Shown here: one piece after another, positions 46,005 to 55,115 of the stretch
Position numbering within the stretch: position 1 is the first letter of the stretch
How the letters are laid out: every line of letters begins with the position of its first letter
Position numbers and translations under genes: made by a program
DNA from: Pedobacter antarcticus
Lineage (GTDB): Bacteria; Bacteroidota; Bacteroidia; Sphingobacteriales; Sphingobacteriaceae
Length of the DNA stretch: 64,000 nucleotides
Reading direction: 5' to 3'
Assembly: GCF_900112985.1 (NCBI RefSeq)
Contig: NZ_FONS01000001.1
Coordinates: 57,720-121,719, forward strand
The notes under the pieces: model-generated
Told to the model about the DNA's origin: nothing
What the model saw: the letters and a program-made list of their open reading frames with translations, nothing else
The model's database searches: none

Positions 46005-46082
46005 TATAGATCAAAAACACTATAATATAGATTTATAGATAAATTACTCTATATATTCAAAATATAGACTAAAAACACTATA
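46005..46082. promoter_or_regulatory. Three TATAG-N10-CTATA inverted repeats at a 29-bp period
   Basis: The inverted repeat TATAG-N10-CTATA occurs at 46005-46024, 46034-46053 and 46063-46082. The starts are exactly 29 bp apart and all spacers are 10 nt. Copies 1 and 3 also share AAAAACA in the spacer. The array ends 25 nt before the satD-like ATG and sits between divergent operons, so it could control either. Confidence 0.75.
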
Positions 46083-46107
46083 TTGTTGTTGTATTTAACT
46101 TACCGTG

Positions 46108-46740
46108 ATGGAAACACAAGCAGTAATTACCGGAGATATTATCAATTTCACTAAATTATCTCCGATAAAGAGAAAGCAATTGGTTGAAAGTACAGAAATA
46201 CTGATCAAGAACTGGACAAAGAAAAAGAGCAATGCTGAAATGTTCAGAGGAGACAGTTACCAGGTACTTTTTGACGACCCGACTAAAGCAATTATTAAAA
46301 GCATCCAACTAATCTGCTGGTTTAAAACAAACTCAGATCCTACGGCTCATATATCCATAAGCAGCAGAATTTCTATAGGCATCGGAGCAATCTCCTATCA
46401 GGGGAAAAATGTACTGAGTTCAGACGGGGAAGCATTTCATTTGTCAGGAAGAAATTTTGATAAGATGAAAGAACATGAATATCTTACCATACATACCAAT
46501 GATCAGGAGAAGAACAAAGGCATAGAAATTATTCTTAACTTCATGAATAAATATATCGGCAGCTGGACTACCGGGCAGGCAGAGGTTATCCTTATGCTGC
46601 TTGACGGTCATACCCAGCAAGAGATTGCAGCTGCATTATCACTCTCCCAGCCTTCTGTAAACAGCAGATTAAAATCTGCCGGCTGGAAAGAATTTGAACC
46701 TGCCATTAACTATATTGGAAATTTAGCTACACAGAAATAA
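46108..46740 (+). CDS. SatD-family protein with C-terminal HTH
   Basis: A 210-residue protein. It starts with the SatD signature AVITGDIINFTKL and contains FRGDSYQVLFDD. The C-terminal part is a helix-turn-helix (GHTQQEIAAALSLSQPSVNSRLKSAG), so it can bind DNA and may recognise the triple repeat upstream. ATG 46108 is preferred to the GTG at 46105. Its stop overlaps the next start by one base (TAATG), so the two are coupled. Confidence 0.9.
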   Translation: METQAVITGDIINFTKLSPIKRKQLVESTEILIKNWTKKKSNAEMFRGDSYQVLFDDPTKAIIKSIQLICWFKTNSDPTAHISISSRISIGIGAISYQGKNVLSSDGEAFHLSGRNFDKMKEHEYLTIHTNDQEKNKGIEIILNFMNKYIGSWTTGQAEVILMLLDGHTQQEIAAALSLSQPSVNSRLKSAGWKEFEPAINYIGNLATQK

Positions 46741-47531
46741 TGGAAATATCGCTGTTACTGAGATTACTGATTGCACACCTGTTGACAGATTTCATTCTTC
46801 AGCCCAACAGCTGGGTGAAAGACAGAGAATTAAAAAAGGGAAAATCGGGCAAGCTTTATCTTCATGTCGTAGTGACGACAGTAGTCGCTTATATCTTATC
46901 CGGAAGATACGATAACTGGATAATCCCCACAGTCATTTTCAGTACGCATTTATGCATAGATTATATCAAAGCAAAAGCGGGAAAAGATAATTTCACCAGC
47001 TTCATCGCAGATCAGATCGCCCATGTTTTTGTAATTATTATCCTTTGGTTATCTGTTGAAGGACGCTGGGGTGAAATTCCACTGTTTACACATCAGTTAT
47101 TTAAAAGGGATTTATTCTGGATCGTGGCAACCGGATATACTTTTGTCAGCTGGCCACTGGGCATTATCATTGGGAAGGCAACACAAAAATGGAGAGATCA
47201 GATCAGCCGGGAGAAAACCAGAAATACAACTCCGGAACAGCTAATCATCGAAGACAGTATTCCAGCTGAAATACCAAAAACAGAAGAACAGGAACTTGGA
47301 CTTGCTAATGCCGGAAAATGGATTGGTATCTGCGAACGGATTCTAATTCTCACATTCGTACTCATGGCACAATATACGGCGATTGGTTTTCTAATGACAG
47401 CAAAGTCTATTCTCCGTTTCAGTGAAAAAGAAGTAAACACCCAACTTAAAACTGAGTATATACTCGTTGGTACATTGGTTAGTTTTGCGTCTGCTGCATT
47501 AACCGGTGTATTAATTAATCTCCTTTTATAA
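46740..47531 (+). CDS. DUF3307 membrane protein
   Basis: A 263-residue membrane protein. The DUF3307 start is visible (LLIAHLLTDFILQPNSWVKDRE, then LYLHVVVTTVVAYIL). About six membrane segments are present. It is the regular partner of SatD in Bacteroidota; the biological role is unknown. Confidence 0.9.
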   Translation: MEISLLLRLLIAHLLTDFILQPNSWVKDRELKKGKSGKLYLHVVVTTVVAYILSGRYDNWIIPTVIFSTHLCIDYIKAKAGKDNFTSFIADQIAHVFVIIILWLSVEGRWGEIPLFTHQLFKRDLFWIVATGYTFVSWPLGIIIGKATQKWRDQISREKTRNTTPEQLIIEDSIPAEIPKTEEQELGLANAGKWIGICERILILTFVLMAQYTAIGFLMTAKSILRFSEKEVNTQLKTEYILVGTLVSFASAALTGVLINLLL

Positions 47532-47539
47532 GGTGCAGT

Positions 47540-49486
47540 TTACTGACGAAGCCCACCTGTTTTAAATAAATCATAAGCGGTCTGATAATAAGCTATAGCC
47601 TTGTCTGTTATAGCCGGGGGCAATGAATGAGGTATCTGTTCGTTTCCGCTCTTCCGGTAAAGAAATGTTTCGACTTTCTGCTGCGGCCCCAGAATAACCA
47701 GGCTGTCATTTTTAAGATAGGCTAACTTTTGATAAGTACCAAATACCGCACGCGGTGAGTATGACGGATCCAGCACATCCTGCCCAAAAAGATTACTTTG
47801 ATAACTCCAGCCAAACAGCTTGAATAATGTAGGGTAAAGATCTATCTGCGAACAAAGTTTATCAATAACCTGCTTTTTTTTTCCTGGCAGGTTGAGTACC
47901 AAACAAGGAATGTGATATTTACTGATATCTATCTCATTTTTACCTGCACTGCTGGCACAATGGTCCGCTACGATTATCACAACTGTATTTCCATACCATG
48001 GCTTTTCAGCTAACTGCTTCAGAAACCTGCCAATTGAATAATCTGTATAACGTACAGCAGCCTCCCTGCTCCCCCCGGCTATATCAATTCTTCCCGCTGG
48101 AAAAGTAAAAGGACGATGATTAGAAGTTGTCATCACGAAATTATAAAACGGCTTCCTGGTTTTATAAGCTTGGTCTGCCCCCCTGATTACTGCATCAAAC
48201 AGATCTTCATCACTTATTCCCCAGGCATTTTCAAAATGCACTTGTTTGCCCTGAATAAGGGTACGTTTAGTCAGATACGAATCACCCATTTTAATATTTC
48301 GTCCCCGGTCAGTAATGTCAAAACCGTTACTTCCAAAATATTCATTCATATTGTCAAAGTACCCGTCCCCACCATAGTAAAAAGTACGGCTGTAACCCGC
48401 ATTTTTAAAAATCTCCCCGACGGTGTTTAAATTTTCATTATGTGCTCTTCTTACAATACTATTCCCTGGAGTTGGCGGAATAGAAAGTGTAAGAGCTTCC
48501 ATGCCCCTTACCGTCCGTGTCCCTGTAGCCAGCATATTTGTAAAGAGCAAATTGCTGTCTGCAAGTGCATCAACAACCGGCATGAGATTTTGATTATTTC
48601 CGAAATGTTTCATGAAATCAGCGCTTAGACTCTCCACTGTTATCATAATCACATTTGGCTTGTAAAGGATTCCATTTCCAGCTATATTCCTCTTAATAGT
48701 ATGGCCAACAGCGACAAATTTCCCATCCTGCAAATCATTTTTCATCAATTTATAGGCCTTATCCTCCGGTATCACAGCATAAAAATCATTATAGTTCAGC
48801 TCATTATTCTTAAATGCTGCAAAGAAAGAATAGATCCCGGCTTTGGAAAGCTCATTACTATACCGGTTGGCACCAGATTCGGCCGTTGAATTATTCAGAA
48901 ACAATACATACAGCATGAGTATACCTAATAACGAACATGAAATACCCAGCCTGCTTTTAAATGGCATAACTGATTGAAAAGAATTTCTAAAAACCTGCTT
49001 TCCCGAAAAGACAAATAAGACCACTGCCACCAACAGCAATACGCCAGAGAAAAGTAAAGGCAGCGGGTAAGATTCATTGATATTATGGATAACTTCATAA
49101 GTATAAATGAGATAATCTACAGCAATAAAATTAAATCGGCTTTCAAACTCCTGCCAAAAGGTGAGTTCAGCAAAAAAAGAAAAGAAAGAGATGAGTAATA
49201 ACAGGAAGATAAAAATGTAAGTTATCGTTTTATTTCCTCTGCTATTATTCCACCTCACAGGTAAAAATAGAAGATAAAGATTATAAAACAGCGTTAAAAA
49301 TAGCGAAACGCCAAAATCATACACAAAACCCAGAAGGTACAAATGCAATATATCCGTTAAGCTGAAACTTGCTTTGGAGACAGAAACTACCAGTAATCCG
49401 GTACGCACTAGAAATGACACCAGTAAAAAGGTAACTATAAACGCAAATAATACGCTATATCTACCTTTCATTAGTCTATTAAACAT
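47540..49486 (-). CDS. LTA synthase-like sulfatase-fold membrane enzyme
   Basis: A 648-residue protein with five N-terminal spans and a periplasmic sulfatase/alkaline-phosphatase-type domain: metal site NVIMITVESLSADF, nucleophilic Thr in ATGTRTVRGMEALTLS, and VVIIVADHCASS. In Gram-negatives such enzymes move phosphoglycerol or phosphoethanolamine onto envelope glycans or lipids. The substrate is not predictable. It converges on the DUF3307 gene with an 8-nt gap. Confidence 0.9.
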   Translation of the reverse strand: MFNRLMKGRYSVLFAFIVTFLLVSFLVRTGLLVVSVSKASFSLTDILHLYLLGFVYDFGVSLFLTLFYNLYLLFLPVRWNNSRGNKTITYIFIFLLLLISFFSFFAELTFWQEFESRFNFIAVDYLIYTYEVIHNINESYPLPLLFSGVLLLVAVVLFVFSGKQVFRNSFQSVMPFKSRLGISCSLLGILMLYVLFLNNSTAESGANRYSNELSKAGIYSFFAAFKNNELNYNDFYAVIPEDKAYKLMKNDLQDGKFVAVGHTIKRNIAGNGILYKPNVIMITVESLSADFMKHFGNNQNLMPVVDALADSNLLFTNMLATGTRTVRGMEALTLSIPPTPGNSIVRRAHNENLNTVGEIFKNAGYSRTFYYGGDGYFDNMNEYFGSNGFDITDRGRNIKMGDSYLTKRTLIQGKQVHFENAWGISDEDLFDAVIRGADQAYKTRKPFYNFVMTTSNHRPFTFPAGRIDIAGGSREAAVRYTDYSIGRFLKQLAEKPWYGNTVVIIVADHCASSAGKNEIDISKYHIPCLVLNLPGKKKQVIDKLCSQIDLYPTLFKLFGWSYQSNLFGQDVLDPSYSPRAVFGTYQKLAYLKNDSLVILGPQQKVETFLYRKSGNEQIPHSLPPAITDKAIAYYQTAYDLFKTGGLRQ

Positions 49487-49564
49487 AAAGATGGTCTTTT
49501 ATGCAATAGTAGAACTCAATTCTGGATTAATTCTGAATTAACGGGCGAAAGCGAAATGTAAAAT

Positions 49565-50422
49565 TTATTTTTTGTTATCCAGATATTTTACAACAGCCAT
49601 CAGATCTTCATTACCCAAACCCGACTGCATCGCAGCGGAAAAAGTATCCAGTACCGGATTTGCAAGCGGGGCATCAAGACCTGCCTGTTTGGCAAGTTTG
49701 AGATCCTTTACAATATACTTCAGCGCAAAGGCAGCAGGGAACTCACCCTTAATTATAGAGGGTGTTTTTAATTGCGACATCTTGTTGCCACACGCCCCCT
49801 CGTTAACGATCTGAAGCATACGCTCCTTATCAATACCATTACGCTGGGCGAATAGCACTGTCTCTGCCAGGGCTTGCGTCTGGACAGCCAACAAGTAGTT
49901 AATTGCCACTTTAGCAGAACTGCCAGCCCCATGCCCACCAAGATGTAAAGAAAGTTTCCCTAACACCTCAAATAAAGGTAAGGCCTGCTGATAATCTTCA
50001 GACTCGCCACCTACCATAATAATTAAAGTACCCTCAGTGGCTGGTTGCACGCTACCTGATACTGGAGCATCCAGAAAACTTACTGCATGGCTTTGGCACA
50101 ATCCAGCCAGATAAACAGAAGTGGCCGGAGCTACTGTACTCATATCAATCAGTAGTTTTCCTTGCCCGATACCTGAAAGCAGCCCATCTTCATATACAGA
50201 TTTAACAGCGTTATCATCCGCTAACATCGTAAACACAATATCGCAATCCCGGGCCAATTCTTCTAATCCGGCCGCAGAAACCGCGCCAGCAGAAACAAGT
50301 TCATCTTCCTTTCCCCTGCTGCGGTTAAAAACCTGTAATTCGTACCCCGCTTTAAGAATATTTGCCGCCATGACATTTCCCATATTTCCCAGGCCTACCC
50401 AGCCTATTTTCAGGTTTTTCAT
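49565..50422 (-). CDS. NAD(P)-dependent beta-hydroxyacid dehydrogenase (3-hydroxyisobutyrate DH family)
   Basis: A 285-residue oxidoreductase with the Rossmann motif GWVGLGNMGNVMAAN, substrate-binding DAPVSGSVQPATEGTL and the catalytic Lys in GSSAKVAINYLL. It fits the glyoxylate/succinic semialdehyde reductase subgroup by length and motifs. The substrate is unknown. Confidence 0.92.
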   Translation of the reverse strand: MKNLKIGWVGLGNMGNVMAANILKAGYELQVFNRSRGKEDELVSAGAVSAAGLEELARDCDIVFTMLADDNAVKSVYEDGLLSGIGQGKLLIDMSTVAPATSVYLAGLCQSHAVSFLDAPVSGSVQPATEGTLIIMVGGESEDYQQALPLFEVLGKLSLHLGGHGAGSSAKVAINYLLAVQTQALAETVLFAQRNGIDKERMLQIVNEGACGNKMSQLKTPSIIKGEFPAAFALKYIVKDLKLAKQAGLDAPLANPVLDTFSAAMQSGLGNEDLMAVVKYLDNKK

Positions 50423-50577
50423 ATTTTATAACTTTTCTAAATTCTTCGGTTATTATTTAAACTGATAAATCAAATTTACGCAACACTTTATTTAAAACAG
50501 CATTTCAGACAAACTGACAAATCAGCCAATTTTATAAAAAGGCATGATTTTGGTTGAGAAGCATCCTGAACCTATTC

Positions 50578-51006
50578 ATGCTAAAAAAACTACTTTTACT
50601 TAATCTGGCTGCCGTTTCCACTACATTTATTGAAGTACTGTGGGCCGCCCCGGATACCCCTTCAGGGGTTGATATGAACCAGTCTCCTCTTTCCTATATA
50701 GAGTATTTGTGTCTTTATGCAGTGGTTATCATCAGTTCAGTTTTTTACTTTGCTGAGAATAATAAAATTACAAAACGCAGGCAGTCCTTCATCTATGCGG
50801 GTGCCCTGGTTATATATTGGTATGCCGTTAATTATGTAGAATTCGAAACCCGCGTAGCCAGCTGGAGTACATATTCCACCGTGGAGACCTGGATGCATGT
50901 AACGCTAATCTCGACAGTCCCGTTAAGCTGCTGCATTTTACTCTTCTTAATTTCAGTCTATTTTATTCAACATACAAAGCAGACCAGGCAGCTGGAATAC
51001 GATTAA
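50578..51006 (+). CDS. Hypothetical multi-span membrane protein (142 residues)
   Basis: About four hydrophobic segments (LLLLNLAAVSTTFIEVLW, YLCLYAVVIISSVFYFA, FIYAGALVIYWYAVNYV and SCCILLFLISVYFI). ATG 50578 is preferred to a TTG at 50554 that adds eight residues. I do not recognise a family. It is monocistronic and converges with the UbiB-type gene. Confidence 0.65.
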   Translation: MLKKLLLLNLAAVSTTFIEVLWAAPDTPSGVDMNQSPLSYIEYLCLYAVVIISSVFYFAENNKITKRRQSFIYAGALVIYWYAVNYVEFETRVASWSTYSTVETWMHVTLISTVPLSCCILLFLISVYFIQHTKQTRQLEYD

Positions 51007-51032
51007 GGCCCCAATGCCAAATCAATGCACAC

Positions 51033-52694
51033 TTAACTGTCTTTTTTCCAGAATGAAATTAAGAATATTAAGCCCATTATACCAGAAATCAAGATACCTG
51101 CAAAGCCCAGAATTGGAATCTCCCAAATTTTCGGACCTTTATCTGCCTGTATAATTAATGACGAGGCAATTGCAAAACCAGTAATGATCAATGCATACGA
51201 AAGCTTACTGAAACCATTAACTACAGCATTCTTAAATGCTGGAAAATCTCTGATCTCCTGCACTATCTTCAACTCACCACTATCCAGTTTGTTCACAATA
51301 TTTTTCAGATTCTCAGGGATTTCTGTCAGGCCTTCACCAAAAGTGCGCAATGTCTCCATCCCCTTGTCAATCAAATATTCCGGACTTAATCTTTTTTTGA
51401 TAATCTTAGCCACATAGGGACGCATACTTTCCACTATATTCATTTCAGGATCAAGCTTACGTCCTATTCCTTCAATCAAGACAATTCCGCGTACCAGAAG
51501 GTAAATATGCTCGGGCATCAGGATCTCATTATCATTCAGAACTGCGGAGAAGCTTTTGAGAATTACTTTTACGTCTATATTGGCCAGGGAATTTCCACTG
51601 AGCAACTCAAAAACTCCATGGATGTCACGCTCTAACTTTTTCTCATCGGTGATATTAAAACGAACAGCCATCCTTTTAATCGTAGGGATTAATCTTTTCG
51701 CATCCCTTGCCATGAAATGAGCGATAAAATTTTCAAGCAATTCTTTATCCGAAGGCATCATACTTCCCATCGAACCGAAATCTATAAATGCAATTTGGGC
51801 CGAAGGCAATACGAATAGATTTCCAGCGTGTGGATCGGCATGAAAAAATCCATGCTCCATTATCTGAGTCAGGTACAAATCCAATCCGGTCGCCGCAATT
51901 TCTTTTGGATCGAATCCTTCTTTCACCAGTGCATCCCGGTCTGTAATTTTTAATCCGTGTATATACTCCATACACAAGATATTATCATTCGATAACTCCG
52001 GATAAGGCAGCACGGGATGAAGCTTTTGGTGGCCTTTAAAATTTCTGGCAAACTGTACCATATTCGATTCTTCGCGCAAAAATGATAGTTCGTTAATGAT
52101 AGCTTTTTCAAAAGCTTCCAATACCTGCACCAGATTTATTTTTCTGAAACTCTCATTATAATTTACAAGTAATCGCGCGAAATCTTTCATAATCAGCAGA
52201 TCAGCTTCTACGATTTCCCGGATACCTGGCCTTTTGACCTTAATAATAACCTTCTCTCCTGTAATCAGTACTGCGGTATAAACCTGTGAAATTGACGCAG
52301 AGGCAATAGGAATAGGGTCAATATCACTAAAATAATCTTCCGGTATAATATTCAGTTCATCTGCGACCCATTGCTTCACGTCCAACTCTTCTGGTTTGAC
52401 CTTGTCTTGCAGTTTCTTCAGTTCTGTAATTAGCTCTGCCGGCAAAAGGTCTTCCCGGTCACTAAAAGCCTGTCCAAATTTAATATATGTGGGGCCTAGC
52501 TCTTCCAGGACGATTCGTATCCGTTCATAAACATTTAAAGAAGGCACTTGAGAATCCAAGCCAGAACCAGCAGGAGGCTCCACAGTGAAATGATGCCTAA
52601 AATTAGTTCTAACCATTAATTCTTCAAAACCGTATTTTGATAAGATACTTAGAAGAACCGCCGTTCTTTTAATCTTCTTCTTTTGATTCTGCAT
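51033..52694 (-). CDS. ABC1/UbiB-family atypical kinase
   Basis: A 553-residue membrane-linked protein with the ABC1 hallmarks: LGPTYIKFGQAFSDREDLLP (KxGQ motif), the Ala-rich loop PIASASISQVYTA, and HADPHAGNLFVLPSAQIAFIDFGS. Two C-terminal spans anchor it. UbiB proteins support isoprenoid quinone synthesis or lipid movement; here menaquinone is the probable context. It lies downstream of a two-component pair but with 94 nt spacing. Confidence 0.92.
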   Translation of the reverse strand: MQNQKKKIKRTAVLLSILSKYGFEELMVRTNFRHHFTVEPPAGSGLDSQVPSLNVYERIRIVLEELGPTYIKFGQAFSDREDLLPAELITELKKLQDKVKPEELDVKQWVADELNIIPEDYFSDIDPIPIASASISQVYTAVLITGEKVIIKVKRPGIREIVEADLLIMKDFARLLVNYNESFRKINLVQVLEAFEKAIINELSFLREESNMVQFARNFKGHQKLHPVLPYPELSNDNILCMEYIHGLKITDRDALVKEGFDPKEIAATGLDLYLTQIMEHGFFHADPHAGNLFVLPSAQIAFIDFGSMGSMMPSDKELLENFIAHFMARDAKRLIPTIKRMAVRFNITDEKKLERDIHGVFELLSGNSLANIDVKVILKSFSAVLNDNEILMPEHIYLLVRGIVLIEGIGRKLDPEMNIVESMRPYVAKIIKKRLSPEYLIDKGMETLRTFGEGLTEIPENLKNIVNKLDSGELKIVQEIRDFPAFKNAVVNGFSKLSYALIITGFAIASSLIIQADKGPKIWEIPILGFAGILISGIMGLIFLISFWKKDS

Positions 52695-52788
52695 AGCTGG
52701 GTATTAAAAAGTAATAACAAAAAACCAGCTGTTTCTGTTTACAATGACACAAGAACCCAAAAGCAGAACCGGCAACAAAGTATAAGAT

Positions 52789-54051
52789 TTATAGAGATGC
52801 TGGATTGAATAACTTAAAAGTATGATTTCCATCAATCATCTCGTAAGTAAACTTATAGCCGTACTGTACACTGATCTCAAGACAGATAGCCAGCCCCAAA
52901 CCAGTCCCCTCAGAATCTGCAGCTTTATAAAATCTTTGGAAGTGCTTCTCATCAAGCTCTTCAGACCTACCCGTATTACCGATAAGAATGAAATCACCTG
53001 AAGACTTTACCCATACACGTCCACCCTGATAATTGTGCCTGACTGCATTACTCAATAAATTATTAAAAAATATATCGGCAAGATAACGGCTCATGACAAG
53101 AGATGTGGGATTAATGTCCAGATCGAGCCTGAGATTTTTCTTCTCGAAAAGTTCCTCAAACTGTCGCGCTTTTTCCTGCAAAAGGTCATGCATAGGATAA
53201 ATTTTACTTTCAGGAAGTTGTTTATTTTCAATCTTTGTCAGTAAAAGCAAGGATTGATTTAGTCTAGACGTCCGGTTTATAGCACGATATACATCATCCA
53301 GTAACCCATACTGCTTATCATTAAATTCGCCTGTTTGTAAAAGTGTATCCAGTTTAGATCTGATAATAGCCAGCGGTGTCATCATTTCATGGGCTGCACT
53401 ATCTGTAAAGTTCTTCAATTCTTTATAATCCTGCTGAACACGTAACGCCATCAGATTAGCAGAATCAAAAAGTTCGTCAAATTCATCTACTTCGCCTTTT
53501 TTAAACTGAAGCTGATGAGATTTAACAAGATTGAAACTTTTCATCTGATCAAGAACAGCATAAAAAGGTTTCCATAACTGACTCAATATAAATCTGTTGA
53601 TAACAAAAAGAGTAAATAACAACAATCCAGTCACTGCCAATGTAATCAGCAGGATCATTCTTACCAACCCCTCGGACTCCAGCCTGGATTTAATAATAGT
53701 CACTTCGTAGGTCTTGCCGTTAAGATCCAAACTGGTAACCAGCCCCCTGCCGGGCTCAACAACATGTTCAGGCTCATTTTTGTAAACCGTGTTTTTAAAT
53801 TCTCTGATGCCAGTGTCAGCAGGATGTAGCTCCTTGAAAGACACCTGTTGATCAAGATAGTTTCCGGGCAGAGGCAATTTCTTGTAAATTGCTGCATACC
53901 GTATAATTTCCTCTTCTTCTACTTCCAAATCTTTATCAAGCTTGGCATTTAAAATCAGATGGATCAAAAAATAGTAGATTATTCCAGTAAGCAGTAAAAC
54001 CAACAATGAAATAACGAGATTGACGCGATTATACCGACTGGAAAGTTTCAT
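52789..54051 (-). CDS. Sensor histidine kinase (pairs with the OmpR-type regulator)
   Basis: A 420-residue sensor. It has two membrane spans around a periplasmic region, a HisKA site (AAHEMMTPLAIIRS), an N-box (FFNNLLSNAVRHN) and a G-box (GTGLGLAICLEI). Its start overlaps the response regulator stop by 4 nt (ATGA), so the pair is translationally coupled. The signal is unknown. Confidence 0.94.
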   Translation of the reverse strand: MKLSSRYNRVNLVISLLVLLLTGIIYYFLIHLILNAKLDKDLEVEEEEIIRYAAIYKKLPLPGNYLDQQVSFKELHPADTGIREFKNTVYKNEPEHVVEPGRGLVTSLDLNGKTYEVTIIKSRLESEGLVRMILLITLAVTGLLLFTLFVINRFILSQLWKPFYAVLDQMKSFNLVKSHQLQFKKGEVDEFDELFDSANLMALRVQQDYKELKNFTDSAAHEMMTPLAIIRSKLDTLLQTGEFNDKQYGLLDDVYRAINRTSRLNQSLLLLTKIENKQLPESKIYPMHDLLQEKARQFEELFEKKNLRLDLDINPTSLVMSRYLADIFFNNLLSNAVRHNYQGGRVWVKSSGDFILIGNTGRSEELDEKHFQRFYKAADSEGTGLGLAICLEISVQYGYKFTYEMIDGNHTFKLFNPASL

Positions 54052-54725
54052 AAGATTCCAAATTTATAACCTATCCCATATATCGAGTGTATGCATTCTA
54101 TAGCGCCTGCAGCAGTTAATTTTCTCCTAAGGTTCTTAATATGACTGTAGATAAAATCGTAATCATCTGCCAGGTCCATATCATCTCCCCATAAATGTTC
54201 TGCAATTGCATTTTTGGTCACAACTTTTCCTTGATTAGAAATGAAATAGATTAGCAAATCATATTCTTTTTTGGTTAAGACCACAGGCATTCCATGCACC
54301 AGAACACGCATAGAACTCAGTTCAATCTGAATTTCTTGAAAAATGATCTGCTGCTGACCATCAAATTTCTTACGGCGAACTATAGCCGCCACTCTTGCAC
54401 GAAGCTCAGAAAGATGAAAGGGTTTTACCAAATAATCATCTGCCCCCATATCCAGTCCTTCCAGCTTATCATCTAAAGAATGTCTCGCAGAAATGATCAA
54501 CACTCCTTCTTTTCTCTTTAGAGATTTAATTTCCTGCAATAACTTTAGCCCGTCGCCGTCAGGCAAACCAAGATCAAGAAGTATACAGTCGTATTGATAT
54601 AATCCTATTTTTTCAGATGCCTCCCGAAATGTCGAAGCAACTTCGCACCGAGAACCGTCTTCCTGAAAGTAACTGCTAATACTCTCCTGCAAAGGCTTTT
54701 CATCTTCTATAACTAGAATTTTCAT
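54048..54725 (-). CDS. OmpR-family response regulator
   Basis: A 225-residue regulator. The receiver domain has the acidic pair in VIEDEKP, the phospho-Asp in CILLDLGLPDGDG and the Lys in DYLVKPF. The C-terminal winged helix (LTKKEYDLLIYF, GYKFG) is of the OmpR/PhoB type. ATG 54725 is preferred to 54782, which would add a non-conserved extension. Confidence 0.95.
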   Translation of the reverse strand: MKILVIEDEKPLQESISSYFQEDGSRCEVASTFREASEKIGLYQYDCILLDLGLPDGDGLKLLQEIKSLKRKEGVLIISARHSLDDKLEGLDMGADDYLVKPFHLSELRARVAAIVRRKKFDGQQQIIFQEIQIELSSMRVLVHGMPVVLTKKEYDLLIYFISNQGKVVTKNAIAEHLWGDDMDLADDYDFIYSHIKNLRRKLTAAGAIECIHSIYGIGYKFGIL

Positions 54726-54851
54726 GATCCGGTATTTTTGTTGACTTATAATAAAGCTACCCGAATATACCGGATTAGACAAAAGATTGTTGAAGAACCA
54801 CTGTTAGCAGGAAAATATTTAGCTTTACCCGCTCTTAAACCATTCAGTGTT

Positions 54852-55115
54852 ATGTCCCAGGAAAGAAATCCATATCAGCAATTTAACCATCAAATCTTAA
54901 AAGACTGGATTAGTAATGGCGTGAAATACATTAAACTGGTTGAACTGCAGAGTAGTCTGCCGGTGCAGTTTTTCGAGCTGATCCCTGATTCTGAAATCCC
55001 TGACTCTGAGGAAACTATATACCCTATAGATTCAGAAGAAATCACCGAGTTACTTGAGCCACTGGCTAAAGTGAAGTTTTTAGTCCATGAGATTTATCTG
55101 GAAGAGGAATTTTAA
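54852..55115 (+). CDS. Small hypothetical protein (87 residues), overlapping the hybrid kinase 3' end
   Basis: An acidic protein starting MSQERNPYQQFNHQILKDW with no signal or membrane span. It ends 50 nt inside the 3' end of the convergent hybrid kinase gene. The composition looks coding (no runs of rare residues), but I know no family. The frame is also open upstream to a TTG at 54738, which would lengthen it by 38 residues. Confidence 0.5.
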   Translation: MSQERNPYQQFNHQILKDWISNGVKYIKLVELQSSLPVQFFELIPDSEIPDSEETIYPIDSEEITELLEPLAKVKFLVHEIYLEEEF

